From Nereocystis luetkeana (taxonomy: Eukaryota; Sar; Phaeophyceae; Laminariales; Laminariaceae), in the NCBI GenBank assembly GCA_031213475.1, contig JARUPZ010000011.1, positions 1,860,001 through 1,924,000 on the forward strand: DNA of 64,000 bases, written 5' to 3'. The position numbers and the translations under genes are program-made. Positions within the stretch are counted from its first letter, which is position 1. Every line of letters starts with the position of its first letter. Below the pieces are notes generated by a model. That model worked only from the letters and a program-made list of their open reading frames with translations. It was not told where the DNA came from and did no database searches. Positions 21,301 through 30,500 of the stretch are shown here, in pieces.

Positions 21301-23708
21301 CCCCTTCGATTGCACGCAAGCTGGAAAAGAGCCAGAAACACCTACTACGATACTACTCAGCCTCTAGTTCTTAGATAGTAACTCTTATGATTTCCACGTC
21401 GCTATAGAGTACCGATAACTGGGGTTCTATCCGTTCGTTTCGCCTTGACGGCACCTCCGTCCTTGCTTACAACCACGGTCGGGAGCCGGGTAGGAATAGC
21501 CGTCGTACCTCCTGCATACCGTCAAGCTTGTCGCACTGCGGATCGCTGATCCTAGGCGGTGGATGAGCCCGCGCCTCTCTCAATGTTTTGGCCGCTGTTA
21601 TCTGGATTCCCAAAGTCTTGCTGACACTCTCGCTGCCGAGCGATAGACGCGTGCTGCAATAGGGGTAGGTAGGGGTATCGCTTTGAGTTGGCCAAAAATA
21701 TTTACAGCCAATGGGGCTTCTGTGGAGAACAACCTACCCGATATAAATTTGTGTTCACTGTGGGCAGGCGCAATTCGATGCGAGTCGACTGGAGAAGAAA
21801 GGGCAGAAGTCTTCTATTAGTAGCGATAAAAATGCCTTCCAAGGCACGAACCGTAGTGGGGCGGGGGGAGAAACGGGCCTGCTTCGTGACCCCGGATCTG
21901 AGCTACGACTATTAGCAAGAGATGAAATAATTGCGAAGACAATAAATGGGATAAAAAAAACGAAAACGAAAGCGTCTTTCTTTATAGACCTAGGTATAGG
22001 CCGCGGGGTTGCTCGCCGGGGTAAGCGTAAGTTTTCTTTTTTAACCGTTTTGGGTGAGAGATAGAGCTCCTCAGGTGAGGAGCCTCGGAAAGTTCTCAGA
22101 AAAATCCTGGTGCACCCCTACCGTAGCATGCCTCCATGCCACTCCACAACACCACTCATATGTTTTTGTTTTATCTCCCGGCGGATGGGTAACAGTATAC
22201 CTTAAGCTCGCCTCACTTCCGCATAGGTAAGCAAGATGTGCCGAGGGTGTGAATTTCAACTCCGTTGCACATAGAAGACAACGGTGCTGCACGTTCAAGA
22301 TGGCTGACCATGCACCAGGTGAAGGCTTACAAGGATGAGTTTCGACGAAATCCTCGATCTCACAGCTGATGTTTTTTCTGTTCAAATGTATGCTACGTAT
22401 ACCTGGTACATGGTATATGTCTCCCTCCCCCAAATATTCCGCCAGGTGTGTACCGAGTACGCTAGCGCTATCGCGGGGCTCACTAGGGCCGCCACCGCGG
22501 CTGCAGCACCTTCCTCCCCATCGCAAGCGCTTCTCGTTCATCGGGACGCACGCCAATCCGTGCCGCCTTCTTCCTTCTCCGCGGCACAGCAACCGGCCGC
22601 CGACCCTGAGGAACCCGCCCCGCTCGGGGTGAAGAACAGGGCGACGGACAGTCTTATCGCGGACGCAGACGAGATCAAGCAAGAGAGGATAGCGACCGCA
22701 GCCGTGAGTACTGTTCCACGGGGAGAAACAGGGCGCGAGAAAGGCCTGGAGTTGGAAAAGCGCGAAGGGTTTCCATTCGGCGAAGGCTCACCGGTACAGG
22801 ACATCTCCACAGGCATAGTAGCAGGGGATAGTATCGTGGGCGAAATAGGGGGCAGTAGTGCCGCAGGCTTAGTAGTGCGCAATGCCGCAGACAAAACAAG
22901 GGGCAGTGCCGCAGACGTAATAAGGGACAGGGCCATAGGCGTGGAGGGTATCCCCGCCGGAATTGAGTTCGACGCGGTGCTCACCTCTCCCCCCTACCCG
23001 GGCGTCTACGACTACCTCGGACACGCTCGCTCCGCGCGGTCTCAGTTGGGGGCGTTGCCGCGACCGAATATGACACCGTCGCAACCGGCGGACTCGACCT
23101 CGGCCCGACGTCCCCAAGAAAGGCCAGCAGACGCTGTTACTGTCGTTGAAGACGGTAACGACGACGACCTCGCGGCTTGCCAAGGGAAGGGTGGCACGGA
23201 AATCGACCTCGCGGCTTTTGAGGGGGGGGCGTCGGTGTTCATCGATAGTGCCGTGCCGAGCGGACGAGACTGGCCGTCAAACTGGACGGACGGAGAAATC
23301 GGCGCAAAATCGGAAGTGCGACGACGGGCTCGACGAAACGCCGCTTTGTCTGGCTTGAACTCCGCCGAACCCGGCCAAGGGGTTTCACTTGGGGGGGCGG
23401 GATTCCAGGTTGGGGAGGGTGAAGAAATGTTAGGGTCGAGCCGGAAGTGGGCGGACGACCAGAAGGAATGGTTGGTGGCTACGACAAGGGTATTGAGATC
23501 CGGGGGCGGCAGGATGGCGGTGATGGTGGGAGATGGGGACGGTGTGGACACGCGGTCGAGCCTGGTGGAGGGGGTGGAGGAGCTGGGAAGGCGTAAAGGC
23601 GAGGAGGAGTTGGGGCTGCGGGTGGTGGGGTGGGCAACGCTTCGAGCTGCGAAGGACGCGAGAAGGAGCATGCGAACGGAGCACGTGATCTTGTTAGAAA
23701 GGTCTTGA
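18213..23708 (+). CDS. TSPPY-type class I methyltransferase (DNA N4/N6 methylase-like), five exons, N terminus not found
   Basis: Predicted S-adenosylmethionine-dependent methyltransferase. Exons 18213-18344, 18761-18866, 20132-20280, 20701-21027 and 22446-23708 join in phase to 658 codons and a TGA. Visible motifs: HAFHAYPAG (residues 51-59), the element that precedes motif I in many bacterial N4/N6 DNA methylases; motif I VLDPFVGGGTVVLEA around D80, with the split codon restored only by splicing; DISPLA; and the catalytic motif VLTSPPYPGVYDY with TSPPY at 418-422. After a low-complexity insert of roughly 150 residues comes TRVLRSGGGRMAVMVGDG (from about residue 585), the usual strand after the catalytic motif. 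Motif I precedes TSPPY, unlike the beta class. TSPPY is typical of amino methylation of cytosine N4 or adenine N6 in DNA; an RNA substrate is possible. At least one upstream exon with the start codon is missing from this model. Confidence 0.82.
18761..18866 (+). CDS. Methyltransferase exon with HAFHAYP motif
   Basis: Encodes GFPLLTHAFHAYPAGMQPAA through PGTSVL. The acceptor is AAATAG|GG and the donor is CTCG|GTAAGA. The leftover G joins AC of the next exon to give the Asp of DPFVGGGT, which strongly supports the junction. Confidence 0.8.
20132..20280 (+). CDS. Methyltransferase exon with motif I (DPFVGGGT)
   Basis: Carries the SAM-binding loop DPFVGGGTVVLEAMRAG and VGSDISPLALF. The acceptor is CCTGCAG|AC and the donor is GAG|GTGGGT, ending in phase 0. 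Confidence 0.88.
20701..21027 (+). CDS. Methyltransferase exon between motifs I and IV
   Basis: 109 codons with a low-complexity Ala/Ser start and then EVERALWFVFAVAKSR and DRYFQS. A helix of this shape lies between motif I and the catalytic motif in related methylases. The acceptor is CCAAAAG|GCA (polypyrimidine tract poor, so less certain) and the donor is TCG|GTGCGT. Confidence 0.72.
22446..23708 (+). CDS. Methyltransferase last exon with TSPPY
   Basis: Begins VCTEYASAIAGLTRAA after the acceptor CCGCCAG. It contains FDAVLTSPPYPGVYDYL, a poorly conserved acidic/Gly-rich insert, RVLRSGGGRMAVMVGDG and a C terminus ending TEHVILLERS then TGA. It is the longest uninterrupted coding exon in the window (420 codons). 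Confidence 0.88.
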   Translation: MCTEYASAIAGLTRAATAAAAPSSPSQALLVHRDARQSVPPSSFSAAQQPAADPEEPAPLGVKNRATDSLIADADEIKQERIATAAVSTVPRGETGREKGLELEKREGFPFGEGSPVQDISTGIVAGDSIVGEIGGSSAAGLVVRNAADKTRGSAADVIRDRAIGVEGIPAGIEFDAVLTSPPYPGVYDYLGHARSARSQLGALPRPNMTPSQPADSTSARRPQERPADAVTVVEDGNDDDLAACQGKGGTEIDLAAFEGGASVFIDSAVPSGRDWPSNWTDGEIGAKSEVRRRARRNAALSGLNSAEPGQGVSLGGAGFQVGEGEEMLGSSRKWADDQKEWLVATTRVLRSGGGRMAVMVGDGDGVDTRSSLVEGVEELGRRKGEEELGLRVVGWATLRAAKDARRSMRTEHVILLERS

Positions 23709-24573
23709 GGAGGGACTTTTTATGTGACATGCGTATTTTCTACTTTGGACGTACGCGTAGCAGAGGCCTGAGAGGTTTTGGTTTGGTATGCTCCGAACTG
23801 TCGGCCAGGGCGGAAGTTAACGGATGGATTATACTGCGCGCTGAGCTTGGTGTGCTTGAGGTGTTACAGTAGATGCACGACTGAAGGCGACATCCCGGTG
23901 CCTTGCGGCGAGCGCAAGCACAGACCAACGGGGACAACGAGGCGGTGTTGAGGGACACCGGTGAGCGGTGGGGATGCCCGATCACCATGCACCCCCTTTC
24001 CACGTCTCGGAGAGCAAGTCGTTGGCGGGGACGACCGTCGATCATGAAGATCGGGAGGTGGAAGTAGGAGAACGGAACGAATTTCTCCACGGATCGACCA
24101 CTTGCACGCAGGTCCAACCGTCAAAGAGGAAATGGGGCCACTATTGAAAATACCCTACCGCGAGCGAGCCGCCCCCGTCTCCAGCTTTCGAAGCCAGTTT
24201 TCACCGCGTGCGCGCCCGCGCACGACTAAAATATGTCAGTATCAGTATCATATGAAGCAAGTTTGGGTGAGACAACACAGCGCCCGGTAGGTGGCTGACC
24301 ACGAACAAACAAAAGGAAGTTTGGGTAGGACCACCGACCGGGGCAGGAGGCCTCATCCAATCCAATACTTACATTGAATGATACATTGGCAGCGTGGTTT
24401 GTGGGATTTTCTTCGACCCTCCTTTTGGGTCGCCGTTGTCAATCGCTGTGGGTGCACGCCTCTGTTCATTTTTTCAAGTTTCCCCTCCAAACGCCGAGAA
24501 CAACAAAACAGCGAACAGAGGTTTGCCCGGCGAGCTCGTGCATAACTTGGCCGGGATAAATTATGGACGCCAT

Positions 24574-24599
24574 CCCCCCCCCCCCCCCCCCCCCCCCCC
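24574..24599. repeat. Homopolymer C tract
   Basis: About 26 C in a row; its length is prone to sequencing error. Runs of G at 3,577-3,594 and 63,784-63,795 are similar. Confidence 0.9.
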
Positions 24600-26973
24600 A
24601 ACAAATTTACCCCAGACATCCAAGCATGTTCGTGCGCGTCCTGAATCTTACACAGAATTGGCCTGAATCGCACGCCGACTTGTTCAGTCACCACATGCCT
24701 GTCCTTTCATTTAGGAAAAATGTGGCGGTCGAAGAAAGAGATCAAGATGATGTGTCCGACCAGACTTGTCGTCGAAAACAGCAAACGACGAGGCGTGGTG
24801 GCCAAAGCGTGCAGCAACCAGGGTTCCAGTCGTTGTGAAGGGCTAACTGCACGTCACAGACTGCTGCTGTGTATCATGTATATGTGGTGTAGTGCTACTA
24901 TTAAACGTTAGCGTGCACTCGAAACACCTGATTCATGCTGTATGTACCCGCGGGTAGGTGGTGAATATCACCGATACAAACCAATGCCTAGTACGTACTC
25001 GCAAGCTTCGTTGACGACCCACAGCCCCGCGAACAGCACCAAACTTTACTATACGAATCAGGCGTCGACGACGGCACAACAATATCGACGGCCGGGAGAC
25101 GGAACTGGAGTTTCTTGGTGACTCCTCGCTCCTGCGTTCTATTTTCCAAAACAGAAACATAAGCTCGTGACCAGAAGGACAACCACAGCACCCATATAGC
25201 CACCGCTGCGGTTGCCGCCTGCTCGTTTCGCGCCACCTACATATTTCCATAATACACGTATCACATCGCCTCGCGTATCATTCGTCACATGCCAAACATG
25301 GGTAAAGGGAAGAGATATTATAACCAGATACGTTCGTATGTATGAGAAAGCGGGTCGTACGCGGCGCCCGCTTTTTCTCATTGCAGACACCAAGACAAAG
25401 GGAGTTGTATGGGAGATTGTAGGCTGGGGGTTTACGGAACGACATACTGCTCTGTAGCTGTACTGGCCGCGGTAGGGCATCTGACAGCGACGCGCCCCAC
25501 CGTCCACCCCCACGGCACGGTAAGGGCCGGTTACACAGCAGGCAGTAAATTAACCCTTGGCACTCCACTTCACAGCTCGATTGCAAAAAATAAAATAAAA
25601 ATGTTTCAGCACGCGCTGCTGCGCGTATAGCCTTGAAAAGGAGCAGGATAATATCAGGGGGTGAGGCAATAAGCACGAGGTACTATACACCACCACACAA
25701 CATCGACCATCCCAGACACAAAAATCCATAGCAGCGGCAAACGTCGATTCGTCAAAACGGAGAGCAGAGCGTAGCCGGCGCAACTGGCTGTGCGCTGGTC
25801 ATTTCCCGTCCAGTCCCCTTGAATCCAACCAGCGCTGGATTTTATCTTCCCTCTTTCCCCCCTTCCCTCGCCTCGGCTTGCCTCGCGAAAGGCACAGCAG
25901 TGCGACACGACACGCCACGGGCACAAAAAAACGCCCCCTGCTCCAACATAATAGAGCTATACATGATAGAGCTACCGACAAGATTATTTCCGTCCCCGTC
26001 CCCTGTGTGCCTCCATTCCTCGTCTAAAACCTCCGCCCTCGACGCAGCAGATTTCGGTGCTTAGAACTGTACCAGGTAGCATTTATGGGATGGGGATGGA
26101 GAGAGAAAAACAGACGACAGATAATCGCAAGCAGGTCGGAACAAAAGGGGGAGGGAAAGGAGGGAAAGTGAAGATGTCAAGAGTTTACTTCGGGTCTCTG
26201 GTCACAAAAAAAGCTCGAGATTTTTTTCTTCAAATAGTGAGCTCGAAAAAAAACAATCAGTACCCACTGATAAGGCCAAGAGGGAGAATTTCACCCGGTT
26301 GGAATCGGCTACTGATGAACATACTTGACAGACACGATCTGTGAAGTGCAACAGTAGTACCGTGGCGTAATTGGCGCCAACAGCGTTCCATGTCCACATT
26401 AGCATGGCGCATAGAGGGGCACGGATCCCTCGCACCCCGCCCTCACATCAATACCTCGAGCGAAAAAAATGAAAGAGTCGGGTCGAATCATTTAATGTGT
26501 GCACCTGGTACTTGGTGCGTTGTAAAATCGTGACCACGGGCTAGATCGATAATGCTAGAGACTACGGTATGGCCACGAGCTACTAAGACCAACAACAACA
26601 TTAATATACGTCCTCTGGTAAACACTCCACAACCTTCCAAAAAAAAACTTCACACCGCGGACACATCACGGTCTACTGTAGTATAGTCTATATTTTACAT
26701 AAACAATATATCTGCCCTAAACTATGTACAGTAGATAATCCCGGTAGCACGTGCAAATCTGAGCTATCTGATCTGCCCCACGTGTGAAACCGTTCAACAA
26801 AATTCGATTGCGGAGGCATTTAGCACACACGTTTGTGTACCACTGTCCCGATTATATAAAGAACGTTAAAATGATAATATGAATCAAAACGATCCGTGTA
26901 TTTCGGGGCAGAGTCGTGAATCGGTACCATAGGGCATGCCTTACCCTCGCCATCTAGGAACACGCCCTGGTGG

Positions 26974-27069
26974 ATACTGGTGCGTACCAATCTGGGCGGA
27001 AGTATAAGGACCGCTTGGTCTTCATATTGATGTCCAAACGCTCCTTATACTGCCGCCCGAAGGGGTATA
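26974..27069. mobile_element. Inverted-repeat element related to the TATACCAC family
   Basis: Hairpin in which GGGCGGAAGTATAAGGACCG pairs with CGCTCCTTATACTGCCGCCC around a short loop. It shares the ATAAGGA core with the element at 1,973. Confidence 0.65.
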
Positions 27070-27384
27070 GAGCATGTCTGCTGTAACTGTCGTTAACTGT
27101 GTTGGATGGCGGAAAAGAAGAAAAAAACTTCGAATTGATTTTTCGGAGATTTTCGGTTGGATGACGCGGATTTCCGGTTGAGCATTTCTACAGTATCCCC
27201 GACGTCACCCAGGTCGAAAGGATAATAAGAGACATGCCCTGTAAGGCATACCAGGTATTATGCCCTAGATTTTAGGCGGCCGGGTAAACTAGCAACACGT
27301 GTAGCTTTCTTGTTTGTAATTAACAGAAGCAACGTGCGGCTTCTGACCCCAACACTACGTCACACCACGCCATTTCACGCCGCG

Positions 27385-27544
27385 TTAGCGATAACTCACC
27401 TTCTCCGCCTCCAAGGCCTTGCTGATGTAGGCAAACGTGGGGCTGTGGGCTCCCTCCTTGTAATAGCCGAACGCCATCCCCCCCTCCGCCGTCATCGATT
27501 CACCCGCGAAAGTCTGCATGTCCGCAAACTTGCCCAAAAGGAAC
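27385..27544 (-). CDS. TCTP exon 5 (3' border uncertain)
   Basis: FLLGKFADMQTFAGESM to ISKALEAEK, ending either with VSYR and TAA at 27385 or by splicing at 27399/27400. The acceptor is GGCGCAG. It carries the second TCTP signature. Confidence 0.92.
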
Positions 27545-30500
27545 CTGCGCCAAATCAAAACCATAAAAGAAAAACAGCGCTGTTACCCAAGATAACCCAA
27601 TGACGTCTTCTGCAGGTAGCAGCACGCAATCAGACGCCCAGAGAGATTGACAAAACACATCGAATGCCCACAATCGCATCGCAAAACAATATCAGAGCTC
27701 CTATACGAAGCATGCTAGTAGGTGTATTGGAATCATCAACCCTTGAATACATAGCAGGAAACTACTATTAATAATTGATGATTGCAGCAGAAGTATTTTT
27801 ATACAGTGTACTACGGTCAGTAGCATGAGGCGATCGGCGGTAATTAGGACCCACTTGACCATCCCCTGCGCGTGCGGCCTACACTCCTTGATCTCGGCAC
27901 ACGTGCTGTATGATACCGCAGAAACACAGAGAGGGTTTCGGCCGGTACTCGTATGAGGCTGTTCGTGTAAAAACGGGACTCACTTGACCATCGCCGGTGC
28001 CTGCGCCATGAACTCCTTGATCTCGGGCTGTGGGGTGCCCTTCTCCTTCAGCTTAGCACGTACACTCCGCACGTAGTCCTGCACTCAGATACCACAACGC
28101 CAACACAAGCACAATCCCGCAGTTTCGAGACTATTTTAAATATATCTGTACATGGCGCGGGTATCATCAGCACCATCAGCAACCACCATCGCGTCTCTCG
28201 ACATGCTGGTATTTTGACCGAACAAAAACGAACAATTGTCACGCATTCACTACATGATATAAACATGTACCCGGTACATTCTACGAACGCTTGCGTTGTT
28301 CATGCAATCAAGAGGAATCACGGCAACCGAGACACGGTCAGATTACTTTAAACCAGAAAAAGTGCGCACAAATAATAGGTGAATCTGTGTACTGTACTGC
28401 TGTATCACGCGCGATAGAAGCATCAGTAGGATCACACATAGCTTGCAGAGATGACTTTCGAAAGGAATTTTTCGGTCTCGCAGCTGGCGTTTTTGGCAAT
28501 TCAAATACAGCATCAGTACTACGTACGAGCGAATATCACAAGTGATACCGACCGATATATAGCTCCGACGCTGCGTGCCCTGCCCCCCGGATAAAGTCGT
28601 GGCGAATATTACTGGGGAATATAGTAATGACAACTACAGTACAGTAACTATCATGCCTTGACATAGGAGGATACACCGTCTTGGGGTCTATCGTGGAATC
28701 CAATTACTACCAGATACATTGGTACGTATTACTAGGTATTACTAGGTACTACTATGTATCACTATGTAATACTACGTACTGGTACGTAATACTATGCCAG
28801 CCCGCAATGGTAGAGCGCGCGAAAGCCCACACACACAGCACAGTACAAAGTACGGTCAGTGACTCTGCAGGACCAAGAACCCCTACCCCCGAGTGTTTTG
28901 CTATTCGTACATACTTGACCCATTTTTATGTGGCCCTCTTCAACAATGAAACAGAACAAACGTCGCTGGCGTGTGCACAAACACGTGCACGCATGTATGC
29001 ATGTATGCAGATTAAGGGCCCGCCAACAATAAACACCCCAATCTGAGCAAAAGCCATAGAACGTTACTGTGACAACCTTGGGCGTACATTAATACATACC
29101 TGGTAGGGTACATAGGGTTAACCCTTTTAGAACCGCAGTCTCGTTTTGGGGACAAACCACTCAATTTTCAAGTAGTGTGTCCCCAAAACGGGACTGCGGT
29201 CCTAAAAGGGATATGTGTAGCGCTCGCCGCTGAGAACAAATCATCAACCCAATTTCATTTTGAGCCCGCCAAAAAGTGAACCTTGCGCCTGTTCTTAATA
29301 CGCAAGTAATTTCGTTTTCGCGGGCATGCCATGATCTGTTGCCGCCAGCTATCGTGTCCGACATGTAAAGACCGTTTTGGTTTTCCTTGAGTACCCACAA
29401 TGTGCTTATATCTCCGGACAGGCTGGTACTACAGGAGTATTACTTACTCCTCATATATTCTGCAGCAACACCGGAAGGCTAAACACGTATTATAGCATAC
29501 ATATAAGTACCATGAAACTGTATACGAGGTAGCATGGGTGTGATGATGTGGCCGCTTAACCCTTTTCGGACTGCAGTCCCGTTTTGGAGACAAACCCGTC
29601 GTAGCATGGGTGTGATGATGTGGCCGCTTAACCCTTTTGGGACTGCAGTCCCGTTTTGGGGGCAAACTACTTAGAATTTGACGGGTTTGTCTCCAAAACG
29701 GAGACTGCAGTCCTCAAAGGGTTAACAGCTAGCCCAAACAAATCAGGGAAGAAGAACAAAAGAGTGACGACTAATACACGTATTTATTCTGCGCATTAAC
29801 AGCAGCAGCCCGGGTCTTGAAACCCGACTGACCTTAAGGTACTCCTTGAGCTCGGTTTTGCTGCCGAATGGTACCTCGGTGTACTTGAACGGGTCGATGA
29901 CGTTGTTCACCTGCGTCGTGTACATCATTATGGATCACACCAGGGAAAAACATCAGAACCTGTAGAAAATATCAGGATACAAATGGTAACACGTGGAAAC
30001 TGAGGAGTGTCACCGGAAAACGAACCCTCTCGCCCTGTATACGTGAAATTATCAACACTATGGGGCAAACAAGAAAGAGCATGTTGCAGATATCGAATAG
30101 CAGCGAGGGGTGTGGCGTGTGGGTGTTGGTAAAACATCTACTGGTAAAATGATATTTTGGGGATAATACCTTCTCTACGGAGTCGTCGACAGCCTCGTCA
30201 TCACCGCCGAAGGCGTTTCCGCACCCGATGTCGACGTTGTCGGCGCCCTTGATGGTCATAGCCGACTCAACCTGCCACGCAACACACAATACACAACACG
30301 AGCAGAGAAGCATCACACCAGTCAGTTAACAAATGAGCCAAATCATCCCATAAAAACGGGTACGACCCTCACTTTCTGGTGCACTCCTGTACTGTACTGT
30401 ACCTGGTATGTAATATGAGCCCTTTTGGGGCCTACTGCTGCTGTAGGTATATTCAGGGGTGGGGTGCGATTTGAAAGCTCAATTCAAGAGAAATGTCGAT

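Larger units (their letters stand above)
23709..27384. other. Gene-free stretch between the methyltransferase and TCTP 3' ends
   Basis: The two genes converge here, so both 3' UTRs lie in it. A minus-strand frame at 23,880-24,117 (with FSYFHLPIFMIDGRPRQ) is open but unrecognised. A poly-C tract and one inverted-repeat element are present. Confidence 0.6.

Noticed and set aside
22071..22682. 203-codon minus-strand open frame
   Set aside because: Antisense to the methyltransferase last exon and its upstream intron, without motifs. Shadow of GC-rich coding DNA.
23880..24117. Minus-strand coding-like stretch with FSYFHLPIFMIDGRPRQ
   Set aside because: Reads smoothly but matches no family I know, has no clear splice borders and lies where the methyltransferase 3' UTR should be.
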